DNA from: Sambucus nigra
Taxonomy: Eukaryota; Streptophyta; Magnoliopsida; Dipsacales; Adoxaceae
Assembly (NCBI GenBank): GCA_949130495.1
Contig: OX422211.1
Coordinates: 394,999,049-395,063,048, forward strand
Direction of reading: 5' to 3'
DNA length: 64,000 bases
The position numbers and the translations under genes were made by a program. Of this stretch, positions 51,051 through 63,734 are shown in pieces. The notes beneath the pieces are model-generated. The model saw nothing but the letters and a program-made list of their open reading frames with translations, did not search any database and was not told the origin of the DNA. Numbering within the stretch: the first letter of the stretch is position 1; each line of letters begins with the position of its first letter.

Positions 51051-51077
51051 TATCACAACTAATGCTACATAAACTTG

Positions 51078-52423
51078 TCACACAACACGTCCCCTCCTCC
51101 TCAATTCGTTGAGATGATCACACTGCATATCCATCGCTATTTTGTCTCGCAATACTTTGCCTTTTCGAAGTTGTCCGCTCATGGAATTGTTTCTTTGCAT
51201 CGATCTTCGTGAAAGATTCTCGTATTGTTCCTCAATGCCCATATCGTTGATTAAACGATCATATTCCTTATAAACCCAATCTTCACCTTCACATTCGATG
51301 CGTATGTGATTATGCAAAACACAAAATGCTACTATTATTTTGGCTTGAGAAGTAAATGGATATGAATGTGGCATTCTTAAAATAGGAAATCGTTGCTTAA
51401 GAACCCCAAATATTCTCTCGATTGCATTTCGTAAAGATGAATGTCGATGATTGAACAACTCCTTTGCATTTTTAGGTGCCCGAAGTCCAGAATCATATTC
51501 TTTTAGATGATATCTAACACCTCTATATGGTGCAATAAAATTTGGCAAATTTGTGTAACCGGCATCCACGAGGTAAAATTTACCTGTTAACATAAATAAA
51601 ACATATGAGAAAGTAACATTGAACTGTGCGTAATAGTCTCCATTTATAAAATTATAATCTTAAATATGTTTAAACTAAAAGGAATAATACCTTTAGGAAC
51701 AGTAAAATCTTTTTCTCATGCCACAAGCAAAACACGACCATCTGCTGCAGATCCCTCCCAGCCTGATAAAACATGAGTAAATCTCAAATCAAAAGAACAT
51801 GCTGCCATAACACTTTGGGATAAGTTTCCCCATCGGTCCTGAAATGAAGATTGTCCATCCGTCCCAACAATAACAGAGACGTGGGTCCCATCAATCGGTC
51901 CAATACAGTCCTTTAAAAAAATACATTCAAGTCAATAAAGTTTGAATTTTAAGACATATAAACAAAGTCATGAATTTAAAAATGAAGTACCTTAAAATAT
52001 GATAAAATCTAGAATCGGTTAAAATCTCCATTGGTGTGTTGTTTGAATGAAATCACTTGAGAGTTGGGTGAGGGCATGTAATACTATATGAAAATACCTA
52101 CTTACGGTTTCACCTGAATGTTAAAAATGTTCTTGAACTAGTCGATTCCCAGCACTATGACCAACGGTGAAAAGAAACATAGCCAATTGTTCTTCTATGT
52201 TAACACGTGACGTGTCATCCAAAATACCTTGCTCTCTCACAATATTACAAAGCTTTTGAAAAATGGGCAAATCCATTCGACAAACCTCACGACAACGCAT
52301 TTTATTTCCCTTAAGTATTTCATCAACATATGCTGCACCACTAAGAGGGAAGTTACGACATGATTTTTTTCGAATTCTACTCGTGTAATAAAGGGCAGCA
52401 ATTGCAGCAGCCATATCATCCAT
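51078..52423 (-). pseudogene. PIF/Harbinger transposase (HARBI1-like nuclease), decayed
   Basis: Minus strand. The N-terminal part (52423-52121) carries the helix-turn-helix-like region MDLPIFQKLC...EEQLAMFLF and then hits TAA at about 52121 inside HF*HSGETVSRYF. The catalytic core resumes near 51900 with the first aspartate in GPIDGTHVSV, then FDLRFTHVLSGWEGSAADGR. It meets TGA at 51716-51718 (complement). An intron (about 51594-51695, CCTAAAG|GTATTA...TTAACAG|GTAAAT) joins the last exon (to 51078), which has the second aspartate in YLVDAGYTNL and the glutamate in NAIERIFGVLKQRFP. All three DDE residues remain, but two stops and at least one frameshift make it inactive. A Myb-like partner lies 2 kb further on the same strand. 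Confidence 0.85.
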
Positions 52424-52680
52424 TTCATGATACTCTTCATCAGATTCTACCGTCGCTAGAATAAAAGTAATTCAAAGTAACGTATAAACAAGTGTAGATG
52501 ATAACTACGGTGACAACATATATGTTCAGGGCAGTGTACATAAAAATCTAGTGAAAATAAAAAGTAAGTAGGAATATGGACTTCTTTTCCCTATTCAAAC
52601 AATAGGAATATGAACACTGTTAGTATGGCATGCCATACAAAATGTATACTACTATTGTAGTATACCTTACAATCTAATGC

Positions 52681-52746
52681 AACTGATGCTTTCTTAGAAG
52701 TGACCACTGTTAGGAACTGATGCTTTCTTAGAAGTGACCACTGTTG
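52681..52746. repeat. 34-bp tandem duplication
   Basis: AACTGATGCTTTCTTAGAAG and the next 14 bases occur twice in direct succession. Confidence 0.9.
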
Positions 52747-53417
52747 TAGATTACAATCTAAGGCAAATTGATGCTGCTTAAACTACAGATATGGTGAACA
52801 ATGCCAAGCAAACCTCCAATACAAGTGACATGGTGAACAATGCTAGTTAAACATCCAACATTGCAACTAAGAAAAGTTTGACAGAAGCAAAAATCAGTAC
52901 CAATCCAACATTGCAACACATGCCAGTTACTATTGATAGCAGGGCAAACTATACAGTCTACAAAGTTGAACCAAAGTGGAAAGCGGACAAAATTTAGACG
53001 AAATTTGTAGATTATACAGTTTACAAAGCTGAACCATAGGCCAGTTACTATTGATAGCAGGGCAGATAGGGGAGCCCAAAAATCAGTACCAATCCAAGCC
53101 TATAAAAATAGACCAACTAAACAGTACCTTCTAGGAAAGTACTGTGAATTTAGTTTTCTAAGAGAGCGCTGAAAAAATAATTATATACTGCTATACTATA
53201 ATAGGCAGCACTTGGGCTGTACATAAATTGGGGGTTTCTAATCTTTCTTATGTGCCTTTATATGCATAAATAAAAAAATGTTAGCATATGAAGTTCATTC
53301 AATAAAAAAAGCATGATTTTCAACATTCAGAGGCTAAAAAACGAACGTGCTGCAGGTAGTATATCAGATATCAGATGTGATATAATAGGCAGTATATCAG
53401 ATATCAGATGTGATCAA

Positions 53418-53418
53418 A

Positions 53419-53494
<76 letters not shown>
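53418..53494. repeat. (ATT)n microsatellite
   Basis: About 25 perfect ATT units. Confidence 0.97.
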
Positions 53495-54270
53495 TTAACA
53501 TATCATATATTGAAAATAATTATCTCATTACAAATATACAAGCTAAGCTTCAGTAAACTACTGACTACACATATATACAAGCTACTGACTACACATATAT
53601 ATGATATTCTAATATGATATGTTTGTAATGAGATAACATTCTAATATGATATCTTCAGTAAACTACTGACTACACATATATACAAGCTAAGCTTCTCACT
53701 ACAAATTGCTTCTAGGAGAAATCTACTAACATTCTAAACGATATATCATAACCTGAATTTATTTATTTACTTCAGAACATGTCCATAAAAGGGAAGCTAA
53801 TAAACATATAAAAACAAGCAAGAGAATACACAGGAAGAAAGACCACACTCTGTTTCCCAAGCTCACCCTTACAACCACAACCAATCTGAATCAAATCTAT
53901 CTTATATCTAAAAAAAGACCAAAAACAGTTCCTATTGATCTTCGATTAATTTGATTCTTGACTTTCACAGTACAATGAGTCACGTATGCAGCATTAGTAC
54001 AGGTTATGCTGTTGTTGTTGAAATAAATGAACCAGTGCCAACCCCAAGGAGAAAACCAATGCCAACCTCATGTAATCTAACATGCTTTACAATGATAGTA
54101 CAATGTGCTTAAATGATAATATATCCAACAAAGTTTCATCTTATTTAACAAAAGAAATTAAAGCAGAGTGTTCAAAACCACACTTCAGATAGTCATGACC
54201 ACATCTAAGTGAACTACTGTTTTGTGGGATTTCTAGTAGAAAAAATAGCATCGACTTCAAACATCCTAAA

Positions 54271-55342
54271 CTACCACAACGACTTCAAAAAGGCCAAACG
54301 CAAAGGACCCGTATGTGTCATGAATGCAATAACATTTTTTTCATCTCGAAGAGGACTTAGGGACTTAAGTATCTCTGACTCATCCAACTCTTTCATTTTA
54401 TGCAAATCCTCGATGCATTTTTGGTACAAACCAAGCCCATTTTCTTCAACTTTTTGAACTACTCTAATCTTAGAAGCAACAGCCATCTCAGAGAAAGCGT
54501 TTGATATCCTATCTCCCGTCTTGAGGTGCATTTTTTTCTTCGAACGTGAACTTATTGGACCATCGAATTAGGTTTTTTGGATTTCCCATCATGAAATAAG
54601 AAGATCAAATCTGAACTCGAACCCGACTCCTCATGTATTGTATCAATTGCTTTTCTTACTGTACTAGTTGACTTTGAAACTTTGGTAGCATTCAAATTAT
54701 CATTTCCCTCTTCGGATACAACTTGAACACTTAAAACTTGATACTTCCCGGTAGCTCGTTGACCTATAGTCTCAAAATATGTTACTAGATTTTATAAATA
54801 TCTATTTTTACAAGTAAAAGTATATAACTAAATTAAAAATTCATTACTCATATGTAAAATGAATTACCTTCAAATATATGTGATAATCGATCATATAATG
54901 GGAACCCTTTTCTTCGAAAAGCTCTTGCATCATTATGGACCTACATCTAAAAGTTTTAAGAATTATTCCCTTTTTATTTATAGTAATTACTAACCCAAAT
55001 GATTTTACCTACCACAAGATAGTCATCCCAAACTTTCTCATCCGTCACAACCATTTTTGGATCATCATCCCAACCAAATCCAGATTGATTCCGTAACTTC
55101 TTGACAATGCCAAAATCTTTCTTCAAAACACTGTATCGATTTTTGATTTGAGCTACATCCAAATTCAAATTGAATTTCTTATTAACTTCTCGCGCCATAC
55201 TTCGAAACACCTCGGTTTTAAAACCACTTTGATTTTTTCCTCCATTATGATGTTCAATAAACATTTCAACCAAGAAAGCATCACGTGATGGAACCCACTC
55301 TGCCTTCGTTCTATTTTCGATCGTATCTTGTAAATTTGCCAT
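54271..55342 (-). pseudogene. Myb/SANT-like DNA-binding protein of a PIF/Harbinger element
   Basis: Minus strand, ATG at 55342. The first exon (to about 55010) carries the Myb/SANT-like domain of PF12776 type, with EWVPSRDAFLVEMF, IKNRYSVLKKDF and SGFGWDDD. The predicted donor TTGTG|GTAGGT joins an exon near 54940-54870 (VHNDARAFRRKGFPLYDRL), and a further exon runs from about 54770 to 54271. The last exon has a frameshift at a CCAAAAAACC run (about 54565-54590), after which SSRSKKKMHLKTGDRI continues. It ends in a leucine-rich helical region. In Harbinger elements this partner recruits the transposase to DNA. Alternatively it could be a host L10-interacting MYB-like gene, but the nearby HARBI1-like frame favours transposon origin. 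Confidence 0.7.
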
Positions 55343-56185
55343 TAACCTTTTAATCAAGTGCAAAAATTAAGTTTAGCATTAATGTGTTGTGTAAAAAAAG
55401 GAGATTTTCATTTCATATAATCTCCAAGTTAAATCATATACATGAGAAAGAAAGAATGGTAAAAAATGAGATTTTCATTTCATATACATGCACATACAAT
55501 CATCTCATTAAGGCAAATTTTAAACAAATCTACAAGATACACATGCTTTAAACATTGGTAATGAATCATCATTTACAAGAAAAATCTTATTCACATGAAA
55601 AATCTTAGACATGCTTTAAACATTGGTAAATGACAATTTCACTAATTATCACAAAATTAAACAATAATAGACATAACCCCCCTAAAATCTAGGGCATATA
55701 CAATTTTATAAACTTTAAACATAAAAAACCCTAAAATCTATAGCATATACAATTTTATTAACTTTGGACATACAAAAACCCTAAGATCTAACAAGATCAA
55801 ATTTAGTTGTTAATCAAATTTGATATGATTAACAATAATAGACATAAAAACCCTAAAATCTAACATGATTGTTAATCAGATTAACAACGAAATTCAGATT
55901 AACAACGAAATTCTAGTAAGAGTTGTTGTGATATTTGAACCAAAAAATGGAAGATCGAGAGAGAGAGAAAATATACAGAGAAGAGAGAAGAGAGAAGAGA
56001 TAAGTGAGAGAAATCTTACGGGTGAGAGAAATCTTCGGGTGAGAGGAAAGGTCGGGATGAGTTAATCTCTTAAAAGGATCCTATTTCAAATGAGACCATT
56101 TCATATTTTTTGTGAAATGAATCCATTTCTAATTTTACAAAGGAGCTCAAATGAGTCTATTATTGAATCTTTTCATTAAGAAAAC

Positions 56186-56239
56186 CAAACACAAATAATG
56201 GGATAATTTACAATTTTGGGAGAACCAAACAGGGCGTTA
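56186..56239. repeat. Probable right terminus of the PIF/Harbinger element
   Basis: GGGAGAACCAAACAGGGC followed by GTTA is the complement of the GCCCTGTTTGGTTC ends typical of plant PIF/Tourist elements, with TTA as the expected duplication. I could not find the left end. Confidence 0.5.
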
Positions 56240-56427
56240 GTCAACTGGGCTATGCTAGCATAGTTCTATGATTGAGCCTTTCCATCAGACAACACTCCAT
56301 CTCATCGCATAGGTGTTGACCCAACATGAGACATGACATCATAACACAATATGAAGTTATTGATTAATTAATGGAACCTTAATGATTTAAAAATCGAAAG
56401 AACCTTCTAGGATCTATTAATTGAAGT

Positions 56428-56777
56428 TAGGGCCGACAATATGGTTTGAACAGGGGGAAACTGCCCATTACCGCCCATGTTGAAAGGAGCTCGGGTGACT
56501 CTATATGAGCAACGGGTCAAATTGGTATAACCAACCCAATGATAACGGGTCACTAGCGGGTTGATGGCGGGTTAAAAGAAGATAACTCATTTGTACGAGC
56601 CCTGTCAACTATCAGAGCTTCCAAAGGACCAAATTTCACCCACCAAACTCACCCTCTCTTTTATCCCCCCCCTTCTCTTTCACAGCTCCATATACCCACT
56701 CTCTTTTCTCTTCTATGCATACATATATGTATAAATCATTATATACACAAGCTGTAAAAATATATCTATCAAATTTA

Positions 56778-56811
<34 letters not shown>

Positions 56812-57248
56812 AAATTTAGAATGTGTGTTTTGTATTGATGCTATGGATTGTTACCCATCTTATTTTTTCAATTATTTCTAGTTGTAGAATTAATCAAACT
56901 ATGAGGAAGGAGAATTTTATTTTTATTTTGGGATATTTTTTTTAATAAAAAGCTCATGAGATATTGTTTATTTGCTTTTGGTCTAATATTTGTTAGTAAC
57001 AATTTTTAGCTACCTGTCTAACATTTTCAAATAATAGTTATAAACTTTTAGAAGTTTATAATTGTTAACATCATTTATTATGACCCCCCCGGAGGGAAAA
57101 AGCGGGTCAACCCGACCCGATACGGGTTTGGCCCAAACCAGACCCGCCCAAATTATTCTGTCCGACCCGCTCTTTACTCGCCCAAATTTATCCGTATCCA
57201 TTTTTGACCCGTCCATAACCGCCTATAACCGCCCATTTGGAACTACTA
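56428..57248. mobile_element. Non-autonomous hAT-type element (821 bp)
   Basis: A perfect 8-bp duplication ATTGAAGT flanks it (56420-56427 and 57249-57256). Left end TAGGGCCGAC, right end ACTACTA (TAGTAGT on the other strand). Subterminal words CGGGTCA, GACCCG and CCGCCCAT occur at both ends. AT-rich middle with an AT microsatellite (56780-56808); no ORF. Confidence 0.8.
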
Positions 57249-57256
57249 ATTGAAGT

Positions 57257-59635
57257 AAATGAGAAATAGCATTTTTTTTTCATTTGAAGGAAACAAGAGC
57301 CACTAATCACATATGTTTATCAAGTATTAGTCTATGTTGTAAGAAACAGTTTATGCATAGCAGAATTCAACTTGTTTTTCAAGTATATTTTTGTCCAATT
57401 AAGTAACATTTATATATGTTGTAACGTTGTATTAGTGAGGATTCCTTACTACGGAACCAAGTCCCACACCAGCTATGGCTTTCTATAAATTTTCAATGCA
57501 ATAATTTACATTCTATGTATAGTTTATTGTTAGTTTCCTCGTAAAGAATTTTACTAAATGAGGTTTTAAGTGTGAAGGACTTACCGAGTCTAATTGGCTT
57601 TGTTAATAAGTTATTTGTTAATGTGTAAACTCATATACAATTGAAAATGACTTATTATTTTGACGGATAATAAAGAATGAACATGCGAGCTCTTCCATTA
57701 TTTTGCTTTCCAACCACAGAAGGTCCAACGATTATGTATAGGATTTCTTTAGGTTGGAACAGAAATTTTGCCAAAATTTCCCCACAGAAAAGCCTCGGCT
57801 ATCACCAATGATTATTGTGCCATGGCGTTCTTAATATACTCGACAAGTTTAGAGAGCGTAAAGATATGAGGAAACACTAGTGGTGATCATCACACCATTA
57901 ATTGTCATCAAGAAAAATGGATGAAGGACTTACCGAGTCTAATTGACTTTTGGTAGCACAATACCTCCTTTTCCTTGAGCACATTGTTGTAATCTTGAAT
58001 GAGTTTTTTTTACCAAATTAGAGATGAACACAAAGTCTTTGGAGCTTTTGAAGCTTTTTGATGCCACTGTTTCTAGTAAGCAATCTTCTCATTCCTTGGA
58101 AAGTATTTCGAAACACATCTTGATTACATCTTTGAAGGTTAGAAACTGTTAGTGTATGATTTACATAAATATACTTAAAATGTATTTGTATCTATGAAGA
58201 ATCACTACTTCGGGTTTCTTCTTATGAATTGATAAATTAAAATAACCACAAAATTAGTTATTATCAATTTTGATTTCGATTAATAAAGTTATCCTAGGTC
58301 CAAATTATTAATTCAGTATGAATTAATTAAAACAGATAAATATGGTACAAATTACATAACCGGTTTTACTGGTTTCCAATTTAATTAATTAAGTCAAATT
58401 TTATATTTATGGAATTAATTAATTAAGTCCAAATTCATATAAGGTGATAGCAATGAACGATGGCGGAAAATAAAAGTAATCACACAATAGGGACACACTC
58501 ATTGAATGTGAAAACCCTCTCGGGAAAAATCACACTTATCCACCCCAAACACAAGTTGACTAGTACAAAAAAATTCAGGTTTTACGAAAGGACACACACA
58601 ACTTACCAGCCGTATTTGATTGCTAAACCTTCAACTTTCGCAGTACTAGCTCTGTCTATCTCCACTGCAATTTTGAGTTGACATCCACGACCCTCGGGCC
58701 TTGGTATTCACTGATTTATGAAATAGATGCTTCTTCTTGAATCTCCACGATAGCTTTGACTCCTAACTCACCAATCTCGCAAACGTGTCTTGGATCTCAA
58801 CCCTTGATAATCGGCTCACTAATCTCCTTAACCTCATCAATACTTTGATCACAACCAAAGCCAAAGCTCCACATATTTTTTATTTAAATTGTGGGAAACG
58901 TGATTTAAGAAAACATCATTAAGATCTTTGATTAATTGTAAAAAATGTTTCTTAAATCATCAAAAGAGAACAAATACCAAGCAGTGGTCTTGGGAGCGTT
59001 GCGGGGTTTAAATAAAATAAAAATTGATGTATTGAAAAACTAATCATAAAATTGTATTTTTATATTAAAATTAGAGATTTTCACAGTTTTGTAAAAGAAA
59101 CAACTTAAAAAGGAGTTTTAATTAACATAAAAACTCTAGTCAAATACAAGAGATGAGGTCAAACCAAACAACCAAGACCGCGGACCGATCAGGATGAGCC
59201 ACGTGTCAACCCCACGACTGTTGCCAAGGTGCCACGACCGCGGTTATGTGATCTTGCGGTTTGGCCATGTTGAACTTGCCGAAAACTCTGGTTGGTTTTT
59301 ATCCCTTTTCTCTTTTGGCTTTTTGAAAAACATATGTAGGTTGAAAAACCTTTAGCTATGTTATTAAGTGTCAATAAAAAATATGTCACTAAAAGTATTG
59401 TAGACAAACACTTAGAAAAAAGAATTTTATAAAATCTCTAAAATTTTCAATCAAAAAATTCATTTTTTCTTTTAAAAATTCACCACAGCTAGATTAATTT
59501 TATGATTAAAAAATTAATTTGTCCCACTTGTACTACATGATGTGTGGCTTTTAATTTGGTTCAATGGATGTTTTAATGTCTCTTTGTCGTTGACGTCGAA
59601 TTCGATCGTGTGGAAGATCTCCAATCAATGCAACA
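57257..59635. other. No recognised gene or element
   Basis: AT-rich, only short open frames. A stretch near 58440-58620 (GTGAAAACCCTCTCGGG and CACTTATCCACC) has the look of the untranslated parts of plant copia-type elements, but no LTR pair was found. GC-richer patch near 59170-59260 with ACCGCGG twice. Confidence 0.5.
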
Positions 59636-59643
59636 CACTGAAC

Positions 59644-60182
59644 TACGACTGTCAATGGATTGGATTTTATCCTAATCCTAATCCGAATCCGATCCATTTA
59701 AGCGGATATGGATCATGCCTAAAATTCGATTATCTGATTACCCGTTTATTAAATGGAGCGGATTTGAATTCATATACTCCGATCTGTTAATAATCCGATC
59801 CGATTAATATATATGTGTGTGTATATATATATATATATATATTTTTTTTTTAAAAATTAATTTATATTGTATTTAATAACATTTTAAATATATATTTTAA
59901 ATATTTATTATAATAGTTCTTTATTTCATTATCTGTTTTTTTGGAACATTTGCAAAATAAATTTATGAAATAAGAGTTGAAAATAAAAATGTTGCAAATC
60001 AAGTTTAACATAAACGGCTAATTGGATCCGATCCAAATCCGTTTAACATAAACGGATATGGATTTGGATTTGCCTGATCCGATCCGATTAATAAACGAAT
60101 CAGATTCGAATCCGTTTAACATAAACGAATATGGATTTGAATTTGCCTGATCCGGTCCGAATCCGATCCATTTACAGGCCTA
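59644..60182. mobile_element. Non-autonomous hAT-type element (539 bp)
   Basis: Terminal repeats TACGACTGTCAATGGAT and, at the right end, the complement of TAGGCCTGTAAATGGAT (14 of 17 match). Perfect 8-bp duplication CACTGAAC at 59636-59643 and 60183-60190. Subterminal GGATCCGATCC and GAATCCG words at both ends. Middle is AT-rich without ORF; includes a (TG)n(TA)n run near 59812-59840. Confidence 0.88.
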
Positions 60183-60599
60183 CACTGAACCTACATTTTG
60201 TCAAACAAAATAATGACAACAAGAGAACCTTATTCTTTACTATCTACAATAGTTAGATTGGCTATTCCCATGTCAAAATATTTAAGTCCTTAATCAATCC
60301 ACATAACTTGATCTTATAAGGATGTCATAGGTGAGTGTTGTATGGATCATATGTTATTTGCATTTACAATTCATGCAACATCGGAGATTCATCACTTTTA
60401 TTGAGCTTCCAATGACACTCTTACTTGATCCATGTGTGTGTGTTAATTAGTGATCACTTCTAATATGTTTTTAATGATAAAAAAAAATATCACAAATGTT
60501 GTTATATTTTAGATTTAAATTGTTTAGTATATGTTTTTAGCAATATCAATCATAAGTGCTAGATTAGCCAAAAATTAGGCCTAGTTTCGATCAATGTCT

Positions 60600-62470
60600 A
60601 CTGAGTCCTATTCACCCCCCTCTAGGAATTATTCAAGATGTATTATGGCTCACAATCCCCCATTGTCAAATTTGGTACCAATGTCGTTTACTCTTGAAGG
60701 TACAAACATTCTTTATCATGAATCTATTTTTGTGTAAGGTTTTCTTTCAAGTGTGTATTTTTTAGATTTTATATTTTAGATCTGATTTTGGGTAATTTGT
60801 TTGTTGAAAGACAATGTGATTGTATAGTGATTAGATCATTTAATATCTCGCCAATTTTTTTGGATTTTTTTTTGTAATTTTTACCCTTAAAAATGTTTGA
60901 GGTAGTAATTAACTAAATTTGGATTCCTTCGTGGATTTTTTTTTATAATATTACCCTAAAGGGTTGTGTGTTGTCTCCTCTTTTTCGTTTAAAAAATTTC
61001 TCCATGACTTCCTATTTAAAAAATACCACATATTTCAAACTACATAAAATATTGCTATTACAAAAAATTAGGCTACAAGAAAAATTAGGCTACATAAAAA
61101 ATTAAACTACACATACATAAAATTTCTACACATACATAAAATTAGGCTACATAAAAAATTAAACTACACATTATCACATACAAAAAAGTAAACTACACAT
61201 CATCACATACAAAAAAAATACCTGAAATGAATAGTTGGACTGGACAGTGGCGCCGGGAGGGAGGGAGTCGAGCCGCTGCTGTGCTGGGAGAGGGAGGGAG
61301 GGAGGCGCAGGCGGAGGGAGGGGGGAGGGGAAATAGGTTTAGGAAAGAAGGGAAGGGATGAGATAAATGAGATGAGAGGCTGTCACTGCTGTGTTATGTT
61401 TATAGGTTTAATATTTTAGGTAATTATAATCTTACACCCTCAGTTTTGTAAATAATTAGAAGTATACCTTGAAGTTTGGAATTTTACCAAAAAATCCTAT
61501 AATTTTTATTTTTATTTTTATTTTTAAATCCCAACTAGAGCGACCGCCCCAGTTCATCCTATGCTCCATCCGCTCCTGCCAGTATGCATGATCAAGTGTT
61601 GAATTTGTTTTACCCTAATTTACATAGTGGTAGTTATACCAGACCTTTGCTTCCAATTGAATGGAAAAACACTTGAAATCCAACGTAGATAAAAGGAATA
61701 TGACATCATCACATTTGTAAGAGAAAACGAAGTCAACTAATGTTGACTTTGATGATTGTAGGGAAGATGATTATCAAATCTTTGTGTAAAGACAATAAAA
61801 AATTAACATCTTAACTTCTCAAAATAAAAATGTTTAATGTTAAATGAGATACTAAAATAAAGCTATTTGACAAAGATTTTTTTCTATAAAGCAGGATTGA
61901 TGTTATTTACCAACTAACCAATCAAAAAATACCTCAAGAGAAAAGGTTAAAGCTTTTGAAAATGAGTAAAGTGAGTTATTAAGCTTGATATTTGCCTTGG
62001 AAAGTGAGAACAACATCTTTAAAGTTTGAAATTTCATGTTTGAAAAACTTGAAAGTTCAAATGTAAATGGTTTTAAACACTAAAGATTATTGAACATGAG
62101 AAAATTGATTTGATTTTAGAACTTGAAACATTGATAAAGGAACCTCTTCCGTGTGAAGCTTCCAAATGCGAACTTGAGAAAAGAATGGAGTCTTTGAAAT
62201 TTGAACTTGATTTGTCTAAAACTTTGAAATGTAAGTCATATTCTTCTTGACAAAACGTATGCTTTGAGAGCTCATCTTCATCATATGACTCAAATGAGAT
62301 TTATCAATTATCTTTAAAGAGAAATGACAAGAAACAAAATGTGAAAGAAAAAGAAATATGTCCAACATGTTTGAAACGATCACTCACATTTAAAAACTTG
62401 AACTTTCTCACACAAAGAAGTTTGTTGTTAAAAAAAATATTCAAGAGGAGGGTGAATTAGGTTTTACAAA
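60600..62470 (+). pseudogene. Possible remnant of a copia-type element (gag region)
   Basis: CTATTCACCCCCCTCTAGG (60611-60629), which often ends LTRs of plant copia elements, is followed by a short frame beginning MAHNPPLSNLVPM near 60651. At about 62105-62440 a frame reads ELETLIKEPLPCEASKCELE and similar coiled-coil, gag-like sequence ending in a degenerate zinc-knuckle region (CPTCLK). AAGAGGAGGGTGAATTAGG near 62445 could be the polypurine tract. No second LTR was proven. Assignment is tentative. Confidence 0.35.
61245..61335. other. Purine-rich GGGAGGGAGG tract
   Basis: About 90 bases with repeated GGGAGGGAGG and GGAGGGGGGAGGGG on the + strand, a strong G-quadruplex candidate in an otherwise AT-rich region. 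Confidence 0.7.
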
Positions 62471-63665
62471 CTGTTTAGGTTAAATTCGATATTTATAAAA
62501 TTATTCCTTTTATTCTGAAAATTAAATTAATTATGAAATTAATAAAAAATTAATTTGGCAATACTCCAAGTTAAATATAGGGAGTATACGAGCTGAATAT
62601 TTAACACGCAATATCCACAATACAAAAAATTAAATGCAGTGCATAAGATAAAATGTACGTAAAGATTTATAGTGGTTAAGCGCTAAAACGAAGAGCCTAC
62701 GTCCACTCTTCGTTCGCCGCATTTTAAGTTCCACTACGGAAGGTAGGATCATATCACCTTGTATAAGTCAGTTGTAGCTAAAATCCGAGTTACAATGGTT
62801 ATCTCCGAGTAGCTAAAATCAAGCTACTTAGTACACTCCATATAACCAAAAACTAAGCTACAATTTGTACAACCAGAAGTTTAAAATCGAGCTTCAATTG
62901 TTACCGAATGTGTGTAGATTAGATAGAAGAAAAATAACTTAAAATGATATAATTTTGAAACCGATTTTCTTTCACAATGAGAAGACTTGAATCTGATATG
63001 AAAGTTGGTCCTTATATCTTAAGATGAAGCAGATGATTTTCTGAAAAAATCTTTCTTTTTGCGCGAGTATTTTTTGGTGTATGCCTTTGAATATTTGAGC
63101 ATAACATCTCTTTATAAGCTCTCAAATATGCCAAAATAAATTATAATTTTCTTGGCTTCTTTTCTTCTTTTTTTTGTTAATCTCATAAATTGTTGTATTC
63201 AAATATTCTTAGTCTTCTATTTGTAGGCATAATTTTTTTTTTGTTGGAGACGAAGAATCAGATGGCTTGTGATAGGAAGACTAGATGCAAAAATGGACCC
63301 AAAACAAGGGCTGATTTCATGAGTGGTCTTGCATAAATCTTGCATTCAATGTCTTTGAGAGAAACTGATAGAGACAACATCCCAAAAATTCTACAAGAAA
63401 GAATGAGTAACGAATGCAAATAATAATATACTCGTGTTTACATCTTTAAATGCATACACTCATTCATTATAATAAAATATTATGGATTTATGGGTATAAT
63501 ATAAATGATGGAAACTGTCTTCAATTAAAACCAAAAAAATAACAATTTTTAGGGGCTAAAAGTATTTTATTTCTACATATGGAATAATATGCCCTGCTAT
63601 ATAAGACATTACTAAAATTTCGGCCCATACGTGGTATAGATGTGCACTGCTCAAGATTATATGCA

Positions 63666-63668
<3 letters not shown>
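62471..63668. other. No recognised gene
   Basis: AT-rich. A segment near 62660-62730 (GATTTATAGTGGTTAAGCGC, CTACGTCCACTCTTCG) resembles the conserved leader phrase of non-autonomous plant retroelements. Nothing else supported. Confidence 0.45.

Positions 63669-63706
<38 letters not shown>
63669..63706. repeat. (AT)n microsatellite
   Basis: About 19 AT units. Confidence 0.95.
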
Positions 63707-63709
<3 letters not shown>

Positions 63710-63734
63710 GCTCAAGTGAGGTCTCAGTTTGAGG

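Larger units (their letters stand above)
48340..51077. other. Region downstream of the NPR1-like gene
   Basis: No ORF of significance. Includes the 3' untranslated region with a dinucleotide repeat, a possible MITE at about 48862-49175 (TGTTTG...GATT / AATCAAACACA ends), a clear MITE, the second TCGTGTCGTG element and an 81-bp tandem duplication. I could not place a poly(A) signal with confidence (AATAAG at 48461 is a weak candidate). Confidence 0.65.
52424..54270. other. Spacer between transposase and Myb-like gene
   Basis: No coding region. Holds a 34-bp tandem duplication (52681-52746), a 40-bp duplication (about 53355-53412) with TATATCAGATATCAGATGTG, the ATT microsatellite and local copies of CTACTGACTACACATATATA (53560-53700). 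Confidence 0.7.

Noticed and set aside
53313..53498. Open frame with a long leucine run
   Set aside because: It is the ATT microsatellite read as TTA/CTT codons.
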